Notes under the pieces: model-generated | Databases searched by the model: none | What the model was told of the DNA's origin: nothing | Seen by the model: the letters and a program-made list of their open reading frames with translations, nothing else | Shown: positions 11,923 to 19,553 of the stretch, piece after piece | Layout of the letters: each line of letters opens with the position of its first letter | Numbering within the stretch: position 1 is the stretch's first letter | Position numbers and translations under genes: made by a program | Source of the DNA: Stephanodiscus triporus | Lineage: Eukaryota; Bacillariophyta; Thalassiosirophyceae; Thalassiosirales; Thalassiosiraceae | Assembly (NCBI GenBank): GCA_036939755.1 | Contig: JALLAZ010000124.1 | Location: 1-23,166 of the forward strand | DNA: 23,166 nt | Direction: 5' to 3'

Positions 11923-13989
11923 CTAGATAGGTATAGAGGATACTTTCCGCATCACACGTATTCGACCCTGATTGTCTCCTGACACGATGACGCCCACGCT
12001 CGTGCGAACCGTCTTCTCCCTGCGACCACGTTCATCGTAATCGCACTCGGCCAACTTCCCGCAGTCGTCCCGTTCCGATAGCACGCCCAACGACCACACC
12101 TGCACCGACCTGCCGAGGTTGTACGCCCCCTCGTACAGGCCGCTCGAAACGTTCCACATGCGTATCTTCCCGTCGGTGGTGCCCACGGCGACGAGCGTGC
12201 CGGCCTGGAGGGCAGTCAGCGACGTCGCTCCTATGCGCCCGGGGCGCGGGCCGTCGTCGCCGTTGTCTTCATTCAGGTCGATTTCCCAGATGGGCTCGCG
12301 CGTCAGATTCCTCCTCCCCGACGCTCCGAGGCGCGCGTCGCACGCGTCCCAAACCCTCACCCAGCCGTCCTCGCAGCTCGATACCAGCATGGTCCCGCAT
12401 TCCTCATCTTCGTCCTCCCCCTCGCGTACATCAGGGCAGATCCGGCATTCCCAGTCCGGCCGGAGCAGTCCGAGTAGGCTTGGGGAGCTCAGCATCACCA
12501 TGCCTGATATCGAATGATCGTGCCCGACGAAAATGCCGGTGAGTCCCCACCACAGGGCACCGTTGACGTTGCCCGCCTCGTTCATGCAGCTGTAACGTCG
12601 GACGGTCCCGATGGCGTCTCCAGAAAAAAGCGAAGTCCCCCTCGCCCCACGAACGACGCCGTCGCCCCGATGTCGCGTGCACACCAGGGAGGTGATCGCG
12701 GGTGACGAGCGGTCGGTGCCGCCCGGAGGACGCAGGCACTGCAGCTGGATCGTGGCGTACATGCCGCTCTTGGGGGTCTTCTGCAGGTTCAGCGCCGACC
12801 GGACGTCCCATACCCTCACGACGCCGTCGGACCCGCCCGAGCAGAACTGTCCGGCGCTCTCCGTGCCCTCGTAGTCGTTCCCGCTGGCGGAGGTGACGTC
12901 GTCCCGACTGATCCCGCTGTGGACGCTGCGATCGCCTTGGCAGTGGAAATCGTCGGCATCCTCCTCGACCGTCGGCAACGAGGGGAGGGCGCAGACGCAG
13001 AGCACCCCGCCGATGCCGTCCTTCCCGAATCGATGCCCGCGAAGCTTGATACCCCTGTAAATCGGATCGTCACCGTCCGACGACGATCGTCCCTCCGCGT
13101 CGTCGATCGTCGGCATGCCGCCGTCGTCGTTCCCGCCGTCCTCGTCGACGATGGGCCATATCCGCACGGTGTTGTCCCTGCTCGCCGAGACGAAGAGGAG
13201 CATCGTCTTCTTCTTCCGTTCTCCGAGGCTGTGGCCGCACTCGTCGAGGCCGTTTCGACCGGAGTTGCCCGTCCTCTTCGCGCTCGATGGCACGACGGCC
13301 GACAGCACCTTCAGCAAGGCGTCGTCGCGACTCTTCCTCCTCGTCGGGAATGTCGCATCGCACGTCCCGAGGACGGCGATGGAATGGACGTAGCCGGAGT
13401 GACCATGGTAGGTTCTGACCAGCCTCGGCGTCATCCCGCCTCCGCCGCCGTCGTCGCGGGCCTCCCAGAATCGTACTACTCCGTCGGCCCCGCCCGATAG
13501 GAAACGATGGGCGGCGTCGCCGCGCCCGCCCCGCGGGCCCGGCACGGCGCACAGGCAGAGCACGCCCCCGTCGTGCTCCATCGGCACGCGGGATCCGACC
13601 TGTCGCCGTCGGGCCCGCTCTTCCCCGCCGTCGTCTTCTTCGAGTCTGCCGCCGCCGGCGGCGGCGACGGCCCTCCTGGTCTTGGTGACGACGACAGTGG
13701 GGGGGCGGCCCACCGACGCCCCTCGGGATGGGGCGTCGGAAACCTCCCGGGACGTGCGGGCCGACGATATCCCCGGGGCAAGGAGAGGGGGGGGTAGCGG
13801 GCGTCGATGGTCATCATGATGTTGTCGACGACGTCTGAGATCGCGGTCCAACGCCGTCGTCGTTCCCGTTCCGGGGGAGCCGTCCTTCGGGGGCCTGCTG
13901 CTAGTGGCGATCGCGGAGGGGAGGCCGAGGTGGGAGGCGGGACCGTCGTATTCCTTCTGGTTGCTGAACTTGCGAAGGAAGTTGTTCAT
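11923..13989 (-). CDS. WD40-repeat protein
   Basis: This is a single uninterrupted frame of 688 residues starting at the ATG at 13989; an ATG eight codons upstream is also in frame. The first 120 residues are low-complexity and basic. They are followed by WD40-type repeats, each ending in the expected Trp-Asp-like dipeptide context: SGGADGVVRFWEA, SASRDNTVRIWPI, CSGGSDGVVRVWDVRSA, SGDAIGTVRRYSC, SSCEDGWVRVWDAC, VGTTDGKIRMWNVSSG and SGDNQGRIRVMRKV. The matching GH dipeptides occur in YHGHSGYVHSI, LRGHRFGKDG and FVGHDHSISGM. Seven blades fit one closed beta-propeller. WD40 propellers act as protein-interaction scaffolds. Acidic low-complexity insertions enlarge several loops. The partner and pathway cannot be told from sequence alone. 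Confidence 0.9.
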   Translation of the reverse strand: MNNFLRKFSNQKEYDGPASHLGLPSAIATSSRPPKDGSPGTGTTTALDRDLRRRRQHHDDHRRPLPPPLLAPGISSARTSREVSDAPSRGASVGRPPTVVVTKTRRAVAAAGGGRLEEDDGGEERARRRQVGSRVPMEHDGGVLCLCAVPGPRGGRGDAAHRFLSGGADGVVRFWEARDDGGGGGMTPRLVRTYHGHSGYVHSIAVLGTCDATFPTRRKSRDDALLKVLSAVVPSSAKRTGNSGRNGLDECGHSLGERKKKTMLLFVSASRDNTVRIWPIVDEDGGNDDGGMPTIDDAEGRSSSDGDDPIYRGIKLRGHRFGKDGIGGVLCVCALPSLPTVEEDADDFHCQGDRSVHSGISRDDVTSASGNDYEGTESAGQFCSGGSDGVVRVWDVRSALNLQKTPKSGMYATIQLQCLRPPGGTDRSSPAITSLVCTRHRGDGVVRGARGTSLFSGDAIGTVRRYSCMNEAGNVNGALWWGLTGIFVGHDHSISGMVMLSSPSLLGLLRPDWECRICPDVREGEDEDEECGTMLVSSCEDGWVRVWDACDARLGASGRRNLTREPIWEIDLNEDNGDDGPRPGRIGATSLTALQAGTLVAVGTTDGKIRMWNVSSGLYEGAYNLGRSVQVWSLGVLSERDDCGKLAECDYDERGRREKTVRTSVGVIVSGDNQGRIRVMRKVSSIPI

Positions 13990-14528
13990 GATGATAATTA
14001 TTTTCACACACAAAATAATTCAGTACGATAGAATAGATATTTTACGATACACTTGGAGAAAGGTGATAAAGTGAGGAGAGATGAATGCGCGATAGCAAAG
14101 CTTCTCATTGGAATTTCCAAGTTTGGTAGAAATACCAATCCTACGAGGTCACAACAATTATTTCTACATGACAACAGAAGGAACTCTTGTGACTCGAGAC
14201 GTTTTGATCTGAGCACAGTCTGAAAAAGACAAGGATCGGAGTAACTAAATGACTAATACGACATTTGAAAAACTGCATACAAAAGTTTTCGGACAAAAAA
14301 TAAGGCGCGGTCATCTGTACTTCAAGAGAGACCATCCTGGAAATTTGTTTTGGGTCGGTCTAGCTTTCGCGAGATTAACCCCTATTGTGAGGGTAAAGTA
14401 AGATTTTTTTCTCAATTTCACAGTGAATCTTAATACAAATTCCTATGTAAGTAGTACAATGTAGACATACAGGACTCAGGTTCTCAGTGTTCAGCGAATC
14501 AGCCGGCGACGATCAATCAATGGTCATG
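13990..14528. other. Non-coding region upstream of the WD40 gene
   Basis: This AT-rich stretch lies upstream of the minus-strand WD40 gene and so probably contains its promoter. I see no coding sequence, RNA gene or clear repeat in it. Confidence 0.5.
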
Positions 14529-14905
14529 TTACATAATCATTCGGCGGGCGGCTTCCTCCTTCTTCTGTTGGTGTACATGCAAGAAACCCACCGGCTCGCC
14601 CACCAAGTCCCACATGTGTCTCACAAACAAATACAGTCACGTTTGAACAAATAGAACGGAATCCGGCCTATAGTCCTGGAGATGTCCAGACCAAGAAGAT
14701 TAAGGGCGTAAGTATCCTGAGGAACGGCTCTCAACCATCCAATGTGAGAGGATGTAATTTGAGAGGACGTGAGAAGAAAGCTGTGAGTTGGAACGAAAAG
14801 ATGTTACGTAAATAATAGCTCATAAATCTATTAATATCTCGGAAACCAATGTTTACATCCGGCTACGCCATGACTGAATAATGCGTTAGCTTCAACAGAC
14901 GGGTA
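14529..14905 (-). pseudogene. Probable relic of a protein-coding gene, frame broken
   Basis: On the minus strand three protein-like stretches follow one another in different frames. The first (about 14900-14735) includes NIGFRDINRFMSYYLRNIF and FFSRPLKLHPLTLDG and has one internal TAG. The second (about 14737-14617) includes GWLRAVPQDTYALNLLGLDI and SRTIGRIPFYLF. The third ends at a TAA at 14529 and includes HMWDLVGEPVGFLHVHQQ followed by KKEEAARRMIM. The shifts cannot be explained by introns: the only candidate between stretches two and three would be 21 nt. I do not recognise the family. It could instead be a functional gene with sequencing errors. Confidence 0.4.
14535..14565 (-). repeat. 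31-bp dispersed repeat, copy 1
   Basis: This segment is identical over 31 bp to 17600-17630, in the same orientation. On the minus strand it encodes the last ten residues before the terminal ATG and stop of the relic at 14529-14905 (KKEEAARRMI). Weaker similarity extends a further ~15 bp on the 14580 side. Confidence 0.9.
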
Positions 14906-15437
14906 CGATAGGTCTTAGCGAATTACTCCTACAAAAAGAATAAGAAAGAGGATTCACTTCGGTCAACGGCGGTGGCTCGAATCAAACGAAGCCGCTTGCA
15001 TCAACGGATATCTAGCCCGTCGCCTTGCGCCTTGTTTGATGTCCTACTTTCGCCGACCTCACATGTGTGCGCCGGATTGAGCAGCATCAATCCCGCTGCA
15101 ACCATAGGTAGGGGGGAAGAGGGGGACGAAAGCCGGGGGGAGAGCTAGCCTCATTGGGGGATAATACCTCGCCGGCCCCAATCGACCCTCAGGTGCGTGC
15201 AAATTCGATTGATCATGCAATGTTCCACTGTTCTTTCCATTGAATCATCGCGAAAGTAGGAATGTCTGCAACTGACTGTCCCGAGGCGGGCAATGTGACG
15301 CAGGAGGATGACAAAACAGGACGACGGCGATTTCTACTCTTTTGAGGATGGACCATGAGACCGACACGGATCGCAAATGTCCGACTGGGGACGTTCAAAG
15401 TCTGCGACGACAGCAGCAGCAGTGATGGTGGGACAAG
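14906..15437. other. Non-coding region with no supported gene
   Basis: I find no supported gene. Two short plus-strand frames, starting at ATG 15262 and ATG 15348, have coding-like composition. The second is in phase with the next gene but closes at a TGA at 15423, so they may be unrecognised 5' exons. A purine-rich, G-run-rich patch lies at about 15110-15150. Confidence 0.45.
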
Positions 15438-15975
15438 ATGCGGAGGACGCCGGCAGATGGGATGGGAGTTTGGCGGCGTGAGGAGAGGCGACGCAACAAC
15501 CAGCCGGACGGGAGGCACAAGAAGCGACGGCGCGACAGCGTGACGAGAGGCGGAGGTGCCAAGGCGGTGGTGTTAGGAGATTCCGCCGATGCCAAATACT
15601 GTATCAAACAGGATGAAATTTTCTCGCCGGCAGTTGGGCACGATGTTGATGCACCTCGCAAGAGTTTCCCCCCAGCCAGTGATTCGTCGATCGAAGAATC
15701 CACAACGTACACAGGTTCACCCTTCTTCGAAGAAGGGCCCCACAAAGTGCTCACGATTGCAGGGGACATGGACAAACTTGACGAAAGATTTCTGCCTTTG
15801 GAGGAGGCTCGCACGCAATTCCTTGGCGAGGTACATGACAAACCTTACAATAATACATGTTTTGGGGGTTCAAAGGCAATATTTAAAGTAATTATTTCAG
15901 TTGGCCGTTCATTTTTATACACAAATAATCCGATGGATCTCCATCACGCAGCACATACACGAGACATTCATTTGA
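15438..15975 (+). CDS. Small unrecognised protein, two exons
   Basis: Exons are 15438-15830 and 15901-15975, with a 70-nt GTACAT...TTTCAG intron in phase 0; the product has 155 residues. The N-terminal 40 residues are basic (ERRRNNQPDGRHKKRRRDS), possibly a nuclear signal. A mixed-charge globular-looking segment follows (AVVLGDSADAKYCIKQDEIF). Splicing joins EEARTQFLGE to LAVHFYTQIIRWISITQHI, an amphipathic helical C-terminus, whereas reading through the intron gives poor sequence. The true start may lie upstream, as noted for the preceding region. I cannot name the family. It converges on the secreted-protein gene with only 22 bp between stop codons. Confidence 0.55.
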
Positions 15976-15997
15976 TACATTGCGGGGGGGGGGAAGT

Positions 15998-16669
15998 TCA
16001 ATCTGAGTAAAGAACTAAACTACCAAAGCATACCTCGCGAAGCTGGCTGATCTTTGAAGCATGGTCACAACCAAGATAATCTTCTGCCCATTTGCACACA
16101 GGTTTGTCAACGTAATGTCCGATCGCAAAAAAACCACTACCACCCGGACTACCACCCGGACCACCAATAAGAGCAGCATTTGTTTCCTGACCTAACAGCC
16201 ACCAACACTGTTCCAAATAGCTGCATATTTGGAACTGTCTAGAAGGATCGGAAGGGATATTAATTACATTGTCCAACAAATTGGCAATGAAATCATCACA
16301 ACCTTTATAAGTTGTAGAGCAATCACCGCCACAGTTATAATAGATGGTACGATCGTCGTCAAACGCTTCCTCTTTGAGAGAGCAGACTGCATCTTGAACT
16401 TCTTTGAGGGAAGGGGATTTATCTACCTCATCGCACTTGCCGGACTTCGAGCCGTACACGTCCCCTTTGCTCGACTTCGAGCCGTACACGTGCGCGGAAG
16501 AGGATGCATCATCGGGGTCATTGTAGGCAACTATTCCAGCCATCACCATGGACATGCTGGATGCATCATCTGCGACGAGCGCTCGCCCCTTGAGGTGCTT
16601 GAAGGATTTCTCTTGCTCTAGGGCACTCACAATAGCCGCCGGGGCGATGAGGAAAAGTAGTAGTTTCAT
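15998..16669 (-). CDS. Secreted cysteine-rich protein of unknown function
   Basis: This is a single exon of 223 residues. The N-terminus MKLLLFLIAPAAIVSA is a classic signal peptide with predicted cleavage near residue 16. The mature part has ten cysteines, an even number suiting disulphides, and no further membrane segment, so it is probably exported or lumenal. A short internal duplication (VYGSKSSKGD then VYGSKSGK) arises from a 30-bp tandem repeat at about 16445-16492. A Gly/Pro/Ser linker (GGPGGSPGGSG) separates the last three cysteines from the others. A GTATGC donor-like site lies near the 3' end, but the nearest acceptor would give a 31-nt intron, so I keep the stop at 15998. I do not recognise the family. 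Confidence 0.75.
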   Translation of the reverse strand: MKLLLFLIAPAAIVSALEQEKSFKHLKGRALVADDASSMSMVMAGIVAYNDPDDASSSAHVYGSKSSKGDVYGSKSGKCDEVDKSPSLKEVQDAVCSLKEEAFDDDRTIYYNCGGDCSTTYKGCDDFIANLLDNVINIPSDPSRQFQICSYLEQCWWLLGQETNAALIGGPGGSPGGSGFFAIGHYVDKPVCKWAEDYLGCDHASKISQLREVCFGSLVLYSD

Positions 16670-16719
16670 GATGATGTAGCTGAGCTGCCGGGGCTTCAGT
16701 TTTATGGCAATAAAATATT

Positions 16720-17510
16720 ATGACAGTGGAGCCATTGTTATGGCGACCGCGGCGGATAGAGAGAAACTGCGTCCCTTTGGCCGGTGAGGTCGTTGGATAC
16801 TCACATTTGAGAAATAATATGCGATGGCTGTTTAATACGAGTTCCTCTCTGTGTTCTTTTATAGAGACGAATATGCTTCCATCGCCATTTGTGAGAAGTG
16901 AGAAGCGGGAGGTCATTTTCATGAGGTTTAGATACTCACATTTGAGAAATGAACACGAAAGCCAATGCGATACAAGTTCCTCCATGGCTTTGGCGATATT
17001 GGCGTTCTCTCTAGACGAATTTGCATCCATCGCCATACAATATGTGAGAAGTGAGACGTGAGAATGGAGGAGCGGAAGGTCATCTGCAAGAGCGTTAGAT
17101 ACTCACATTTGAGAAATGAACACGAAAGCCAGTGTGATACACCATTGTTGTTGGCGACCGGCGGAGATGGCTGCGTCGCTTTGGCCGGTGAGGTCGTTGG
17201 ATACTCACATTTGAGAAATATACGCGATAGCTATTTTAATATGAGTTCCTCTATGGGTCTTATCTATAGACGAATATGCTTCCATCGCCATTATTTGTGA
17301 GAAGTGAGAAGTGGGAGATCATTATTTGCAAGAGATTTGGATCCTCACGTTTGAGAAATGAACAAGAAAGCCAATGTGATACAAGTTCCTCCATGGCTTT
17401 GGCGATATTGTTGTCTCTCTAGACGAATTTGCTTCCATCGCCATATGTGAGAAATGAGAAGCTAGAGGTCATTTGCAAGAGCGTTGGATACTCACATATG
17501 AGAAACTAGA
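16720..17510. repeat. Degenerate higher-order repeat: two copies of a ~400-bp unit with six 20-bp motifs
   Basis: The motif GATACTCACATTTGAGAAAT, or a close variant, starts at 16796, 16931, 17098, 17200, 17340 and 17487. The intervals are 135, 167, 102, 140 and 147 bp. Corresponding motifs repeat at offsets of about 404, 409 and 389 bp, so the whole is a duplicated ~400-bp block with three motifs per block. Other shared words include GGCCGGTGAGGTCGTTGGATAC (at 16779 and 17183), ATGCTTCCATCGCCAT, GAGTTCCTC and GTGAGAAGTGAGA. It fills the space between two divergent genes and has no convincing reading frame. Confidence 0.85.
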
Positions 17511-17516
17511 TTGAAC

Positions 17517-17535
17517 CGTCCCGATTATCGGGACG
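17517..17535. repeat. Perfect 9-bp hairpin with a single-base loop
   Basis: CGTCCCGAT and ATCGGGACG are exact reverse complements around one central T. It lies just after the last motif of the degenerate repeat block and just before the ambiguous base at 17599. It could be a terminator-like or cruciform element or the edge of the repeated unit. Confidence 0.7.
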
Positions 17536-17598
17536 AAGAGTGAAAAGATAATAACTGTTCCGCAGTACCGGGTTCTACACAATTTCTACGCAAAGTGT

Positions 17599-17599
17599 N
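17599..17599. other. Single ambiguous base (N), possible assembly join
   Basis: The only N in the window sits one base before the second copy of the 31-bp dispersed repeat. This is where a repeat-mediated assembly join or a polymorphic position would be expected. Confidence 0.6.
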
Positions 17600-17630
17600 A
17601 ATCATTCGGCGGGCGGCTTCCTCCTTCTTC
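17600..17630 (-). repeat. 31-bp dispersed repeat, copy 2
   Basis: This is an exact copy of 14535-14565 and directly abuts the N at 17599. On the minus strand it again can read KKEEAARRMI, but no protein-like sequence continues upstream. It looks like a small fragment of the same gene or element. Confidence 0.85.
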
Positions 17631-17705
17631 GTCTGTAGGAGTAGATTGCATCTCACGTCTTTCGCCTTCGCATCGTCGTATGGTCCACCCTGCTAACCGC
17701 TGTTG

Positions 17706-17740
17706 TCGCTCGTCGCTTGTCGCTCGTCGCTCGTCGCTCG
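17706..17740 (+). repeat. TCGCTCG heptamer tandem repeat, five units
   Basis: There are five consecutive 7-bp units, one carrying a T for C. They lie about 50 bp upstream of the DUF2256 start codon, in its probable 5' UTR. The upstream frame is open through them, so they could also encode a short N-terminal extension from an ATG at 17680. Confidence 0.85.
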
Positions 17741-17793
17741 TCATCGTTGCCGCCGGCGACCACGAAGGAGGGAACGCGAGGGGGGTAAACGGA

Positions 17794-18892
17794 ATGCCCC
17801 GAGGGGTCAAGAAGGAGAATCTCCCGGCGAAGATTTGCGTCGTCTGCTGCCGGCCTTACGCGTGACGAAAGAAGTGGGAGAGGGCTTGGGACGAGGTGAC
17901 GACGTGCAGCAGGAGTTGCAATAGGAGGAGGAAAGGGCGCGGGGCGAGGAGGGTCGACGACGACGACGGAGGAGGAGGGGATAGGGTGGGGAGGAAGACG
18001 ACTATAGGCGACGACGGCCGCGACGTCGACGACGCGATGCACGGCGGCGGCGAAGATCACGATTATGAACTCGATTCGTTGGTTCTCGAGATCGGTAATA
18101 TGACGCACGACCCCGACGCGAGGCCGATCCCCAACAACAACAACAACAACAACAACAATACGAACGCGGTGGTGAAGCTCGCCGTTATCGCCGCACTCGC
18201 CGGCTCTTCTGCCGCCTTCGCTCCTCCTTCTCCCGCCTCTCGGGCCTCGTCCCGCGCCGCCGCCGCCGCGCTCGACGCCGACGACATGAACGAACTGGGC
18301 GAACTAACCGTAGATGCCGACGTGGTCGAGATCGAGCGAAAATTATTATTAACGAATAATGGAGTCGACATCGAACGACCAGCGTCGACGCCGACATTGA
18401 CGACAGCAACGACGGACGCCGACGATGTCAGGTCGCGTCGGAAGGCGGAGAAGAAACGCAAGAAGGCGGAACGACGCGCACATCGCGAGGGGTGCGGCGA
18501 TCCAGCCGCCGGGCGTAAGCCGTGCACCCTGTGCGGCAGGACGGTCGACTTGCTCGTGAGGTGCACGCACGACGAATCGGGAGTGTGGGTGAGTTTATTT
18601 ATTGCCCCCCCCTTGGGGGACGGCCGATGTAATTTCCCTCCCGCGCCCGAGGAAAATACCCCGGCGCTTCTACTGGAGGATTCGAAATGATACGTAACCC
18701 GCCATTGGTCCTTGTTTAAGGTTTCAAATTTTCCTTTTTATTTTTGGTAATGACATTGATACATCTTTGTAGGGCATGGTCTGTGGCAAATGCTGGAACG
18801 ATGTGAGTGGCGGGGTCGTTGATGGCGATGACGCCCATCCGTTTTACCGATACGGCGGACTGTGGAAAAATCGCCGTCGTGCGCAGAAATAA
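17794..18892 (+). CDS. DUF2256-type zinc-ribbon protein, interrupted by one in-frame TGA
   Basis: DUF2256 is a short Cys-rich domain of unknown function, presumed zinc-binding. The frame begins MPRGVKKENLPAKICVVCCR (C15-x2-C18). It meets TGA at codon 24 (17863-17865) and continues RKKWERAWDEVTTCSRSC (C38-x3-C42). The family normally has Trp at the interrupted position. Exons are 17794-18588 and 18773-18892, with a 184-nt GTGAGT...GTAG intron in phase 0. Counting the TGA codon, the product would have 304 residues. The C-terminus forms a second zinc-ribbon-like unit, C244-x2-C247 plus CGKC at 269-272 across the splice site, followed by WNDVSGGVVDGDDAHPFYRY. The middle is low-complexity (poly-Asn from an AAC repeat) and includes VKLAVIAALAGSSAAFAPP at 127-145, a plastid-presequence-like segment. 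Alternatives are a recent pseudogene, a base error, or readthrough. Confidence 0.8.
18132..18159 (+). repeat. AAC trinucleotide microsatellite encoding poly-Asn
   Basis: About nine perfect AAC units lie inside the DUF2256-type gene and encode a run of nine asparagines just before the presequence-like segment. Length variation here would change the protein without breaking the frame. Confidence 0.9.
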
Positions 18893-19553
18893 CAGGGAGT
18901 GATGGTACCAAGCATAAAATGCACAATTGCCATCAACAACTTGTCGAAGAAGTTTAGCCTTACTGTTCGTGCCGCATTCATAAGATTACTACCAAGCTGA
19001 ACCAAGTAAAACATCATGTCGGATACGACAAGCATGAGATTTTTGTTGATGACCCGTCTACCCCCTCCTCCCCCGCGATGACATCAGGATCGAGAGGATG
19101 GAATGCGGCGAGGTCGTGACGCCGATATCGCACATCCACTATGGGTGGGAGGACATCGAGATGCCGGCGCCGGGAGAACTGGCATCGTGACTGTTCGACG
19201 ATCTCATAAATATACATTATATGGTAAGGATATGAAGGTGGGGAAACATGCGTTGGTCTCGTTGCATCTCTTAGACGGATGGTGCACGATCCGCCTCCTT
19301 TCGTTTCTTGCTGATGTTCGTCTTCTCCGAGGCATAGTACTCAAATCGTAGATAACACCCTCAAAGAATTCAATCATTTTTTCACGCGCAAACCTCATTC
19401 GTTTCTCGAAAGTCACGATGTTGAAGCCGCTGACATATTTGTCTACTATCTACATGAGTTTTTGTGATAATCTTCTTCGTTTGCCAAGACACATCTCAAC
19501 TTCAAGTCTTAATGCCAGGCTTACTACTAATTTCATAACAGTACACCTCCGAA
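18893..19553. other. Intergenic region with frame-broken coding-like fragments
   Basis: On the plus strand, protein-like stretches occur at about 18908-19074 (KHKMHNCHQQLVEEV, a TAG, then RIHKITTKLNQVKHHVGYDK), 19077-19215 (IRIERMECGEVVTPISHIHY, later a TGA and LFDDLINIHYM), and 19348-19460 (NTLKEFNHFFTRKPHSFLES). They lie in different frames and contain in-frame stops. The minus strand also has open frames here, so strand and reality are uncertain. It could be a decayed gene or one with introns I could not resolve. Confidence 0.3.

Noticed and set aside
12431..13817. Several Arg/Pro-rich frames overlapping the WD40 gene on both strands
   Set aside because: These are shadow frames of GC-rich coding sequence. 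Only the 11923-13989 minus frame carries WD40 repeats.
14990..15020. Short resemblance to 5.8S rRNA (CAACGGATATCT)
   Set aside because: Only about twelve bases match and no other conserved rRNA words occur nearby.
15395..15841. 148-codon minus-strand frame opposite the small plus-strand gene
   Set aside because: The translation is Ser/Arg/Leu-rich low complexity, whereas the plus strand has a well-formed intron and a better C-terminus after splicing.
15990..16030. Terminal intron in the secreted-protein gene (GTATGC donor)
   Set aside because: The nearest acceptor gives a 31-nt intron, much shorter than all others here, and later ones run into the opposite gene.
16796..17506. CRISPR-like array suggested by the recurring 20-bp motif
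   Set aside because: Spacing varies from 102 to 167 bp, the spacers are themselves repeated, and the genome is eukaryotic.
17863..17865. Selenocysteine as the firm explanation for the in-frame TGA
   Set aside because: The family has Trp there, a single base change suffices, and I could not identify a convincing SECIS element by eye.
19204..19416. 70-codon minus-strand frame
   Set aside because: It looks moderately protein-like, but the plus strand does too, and no start, splice or neighbour evidence favours it.
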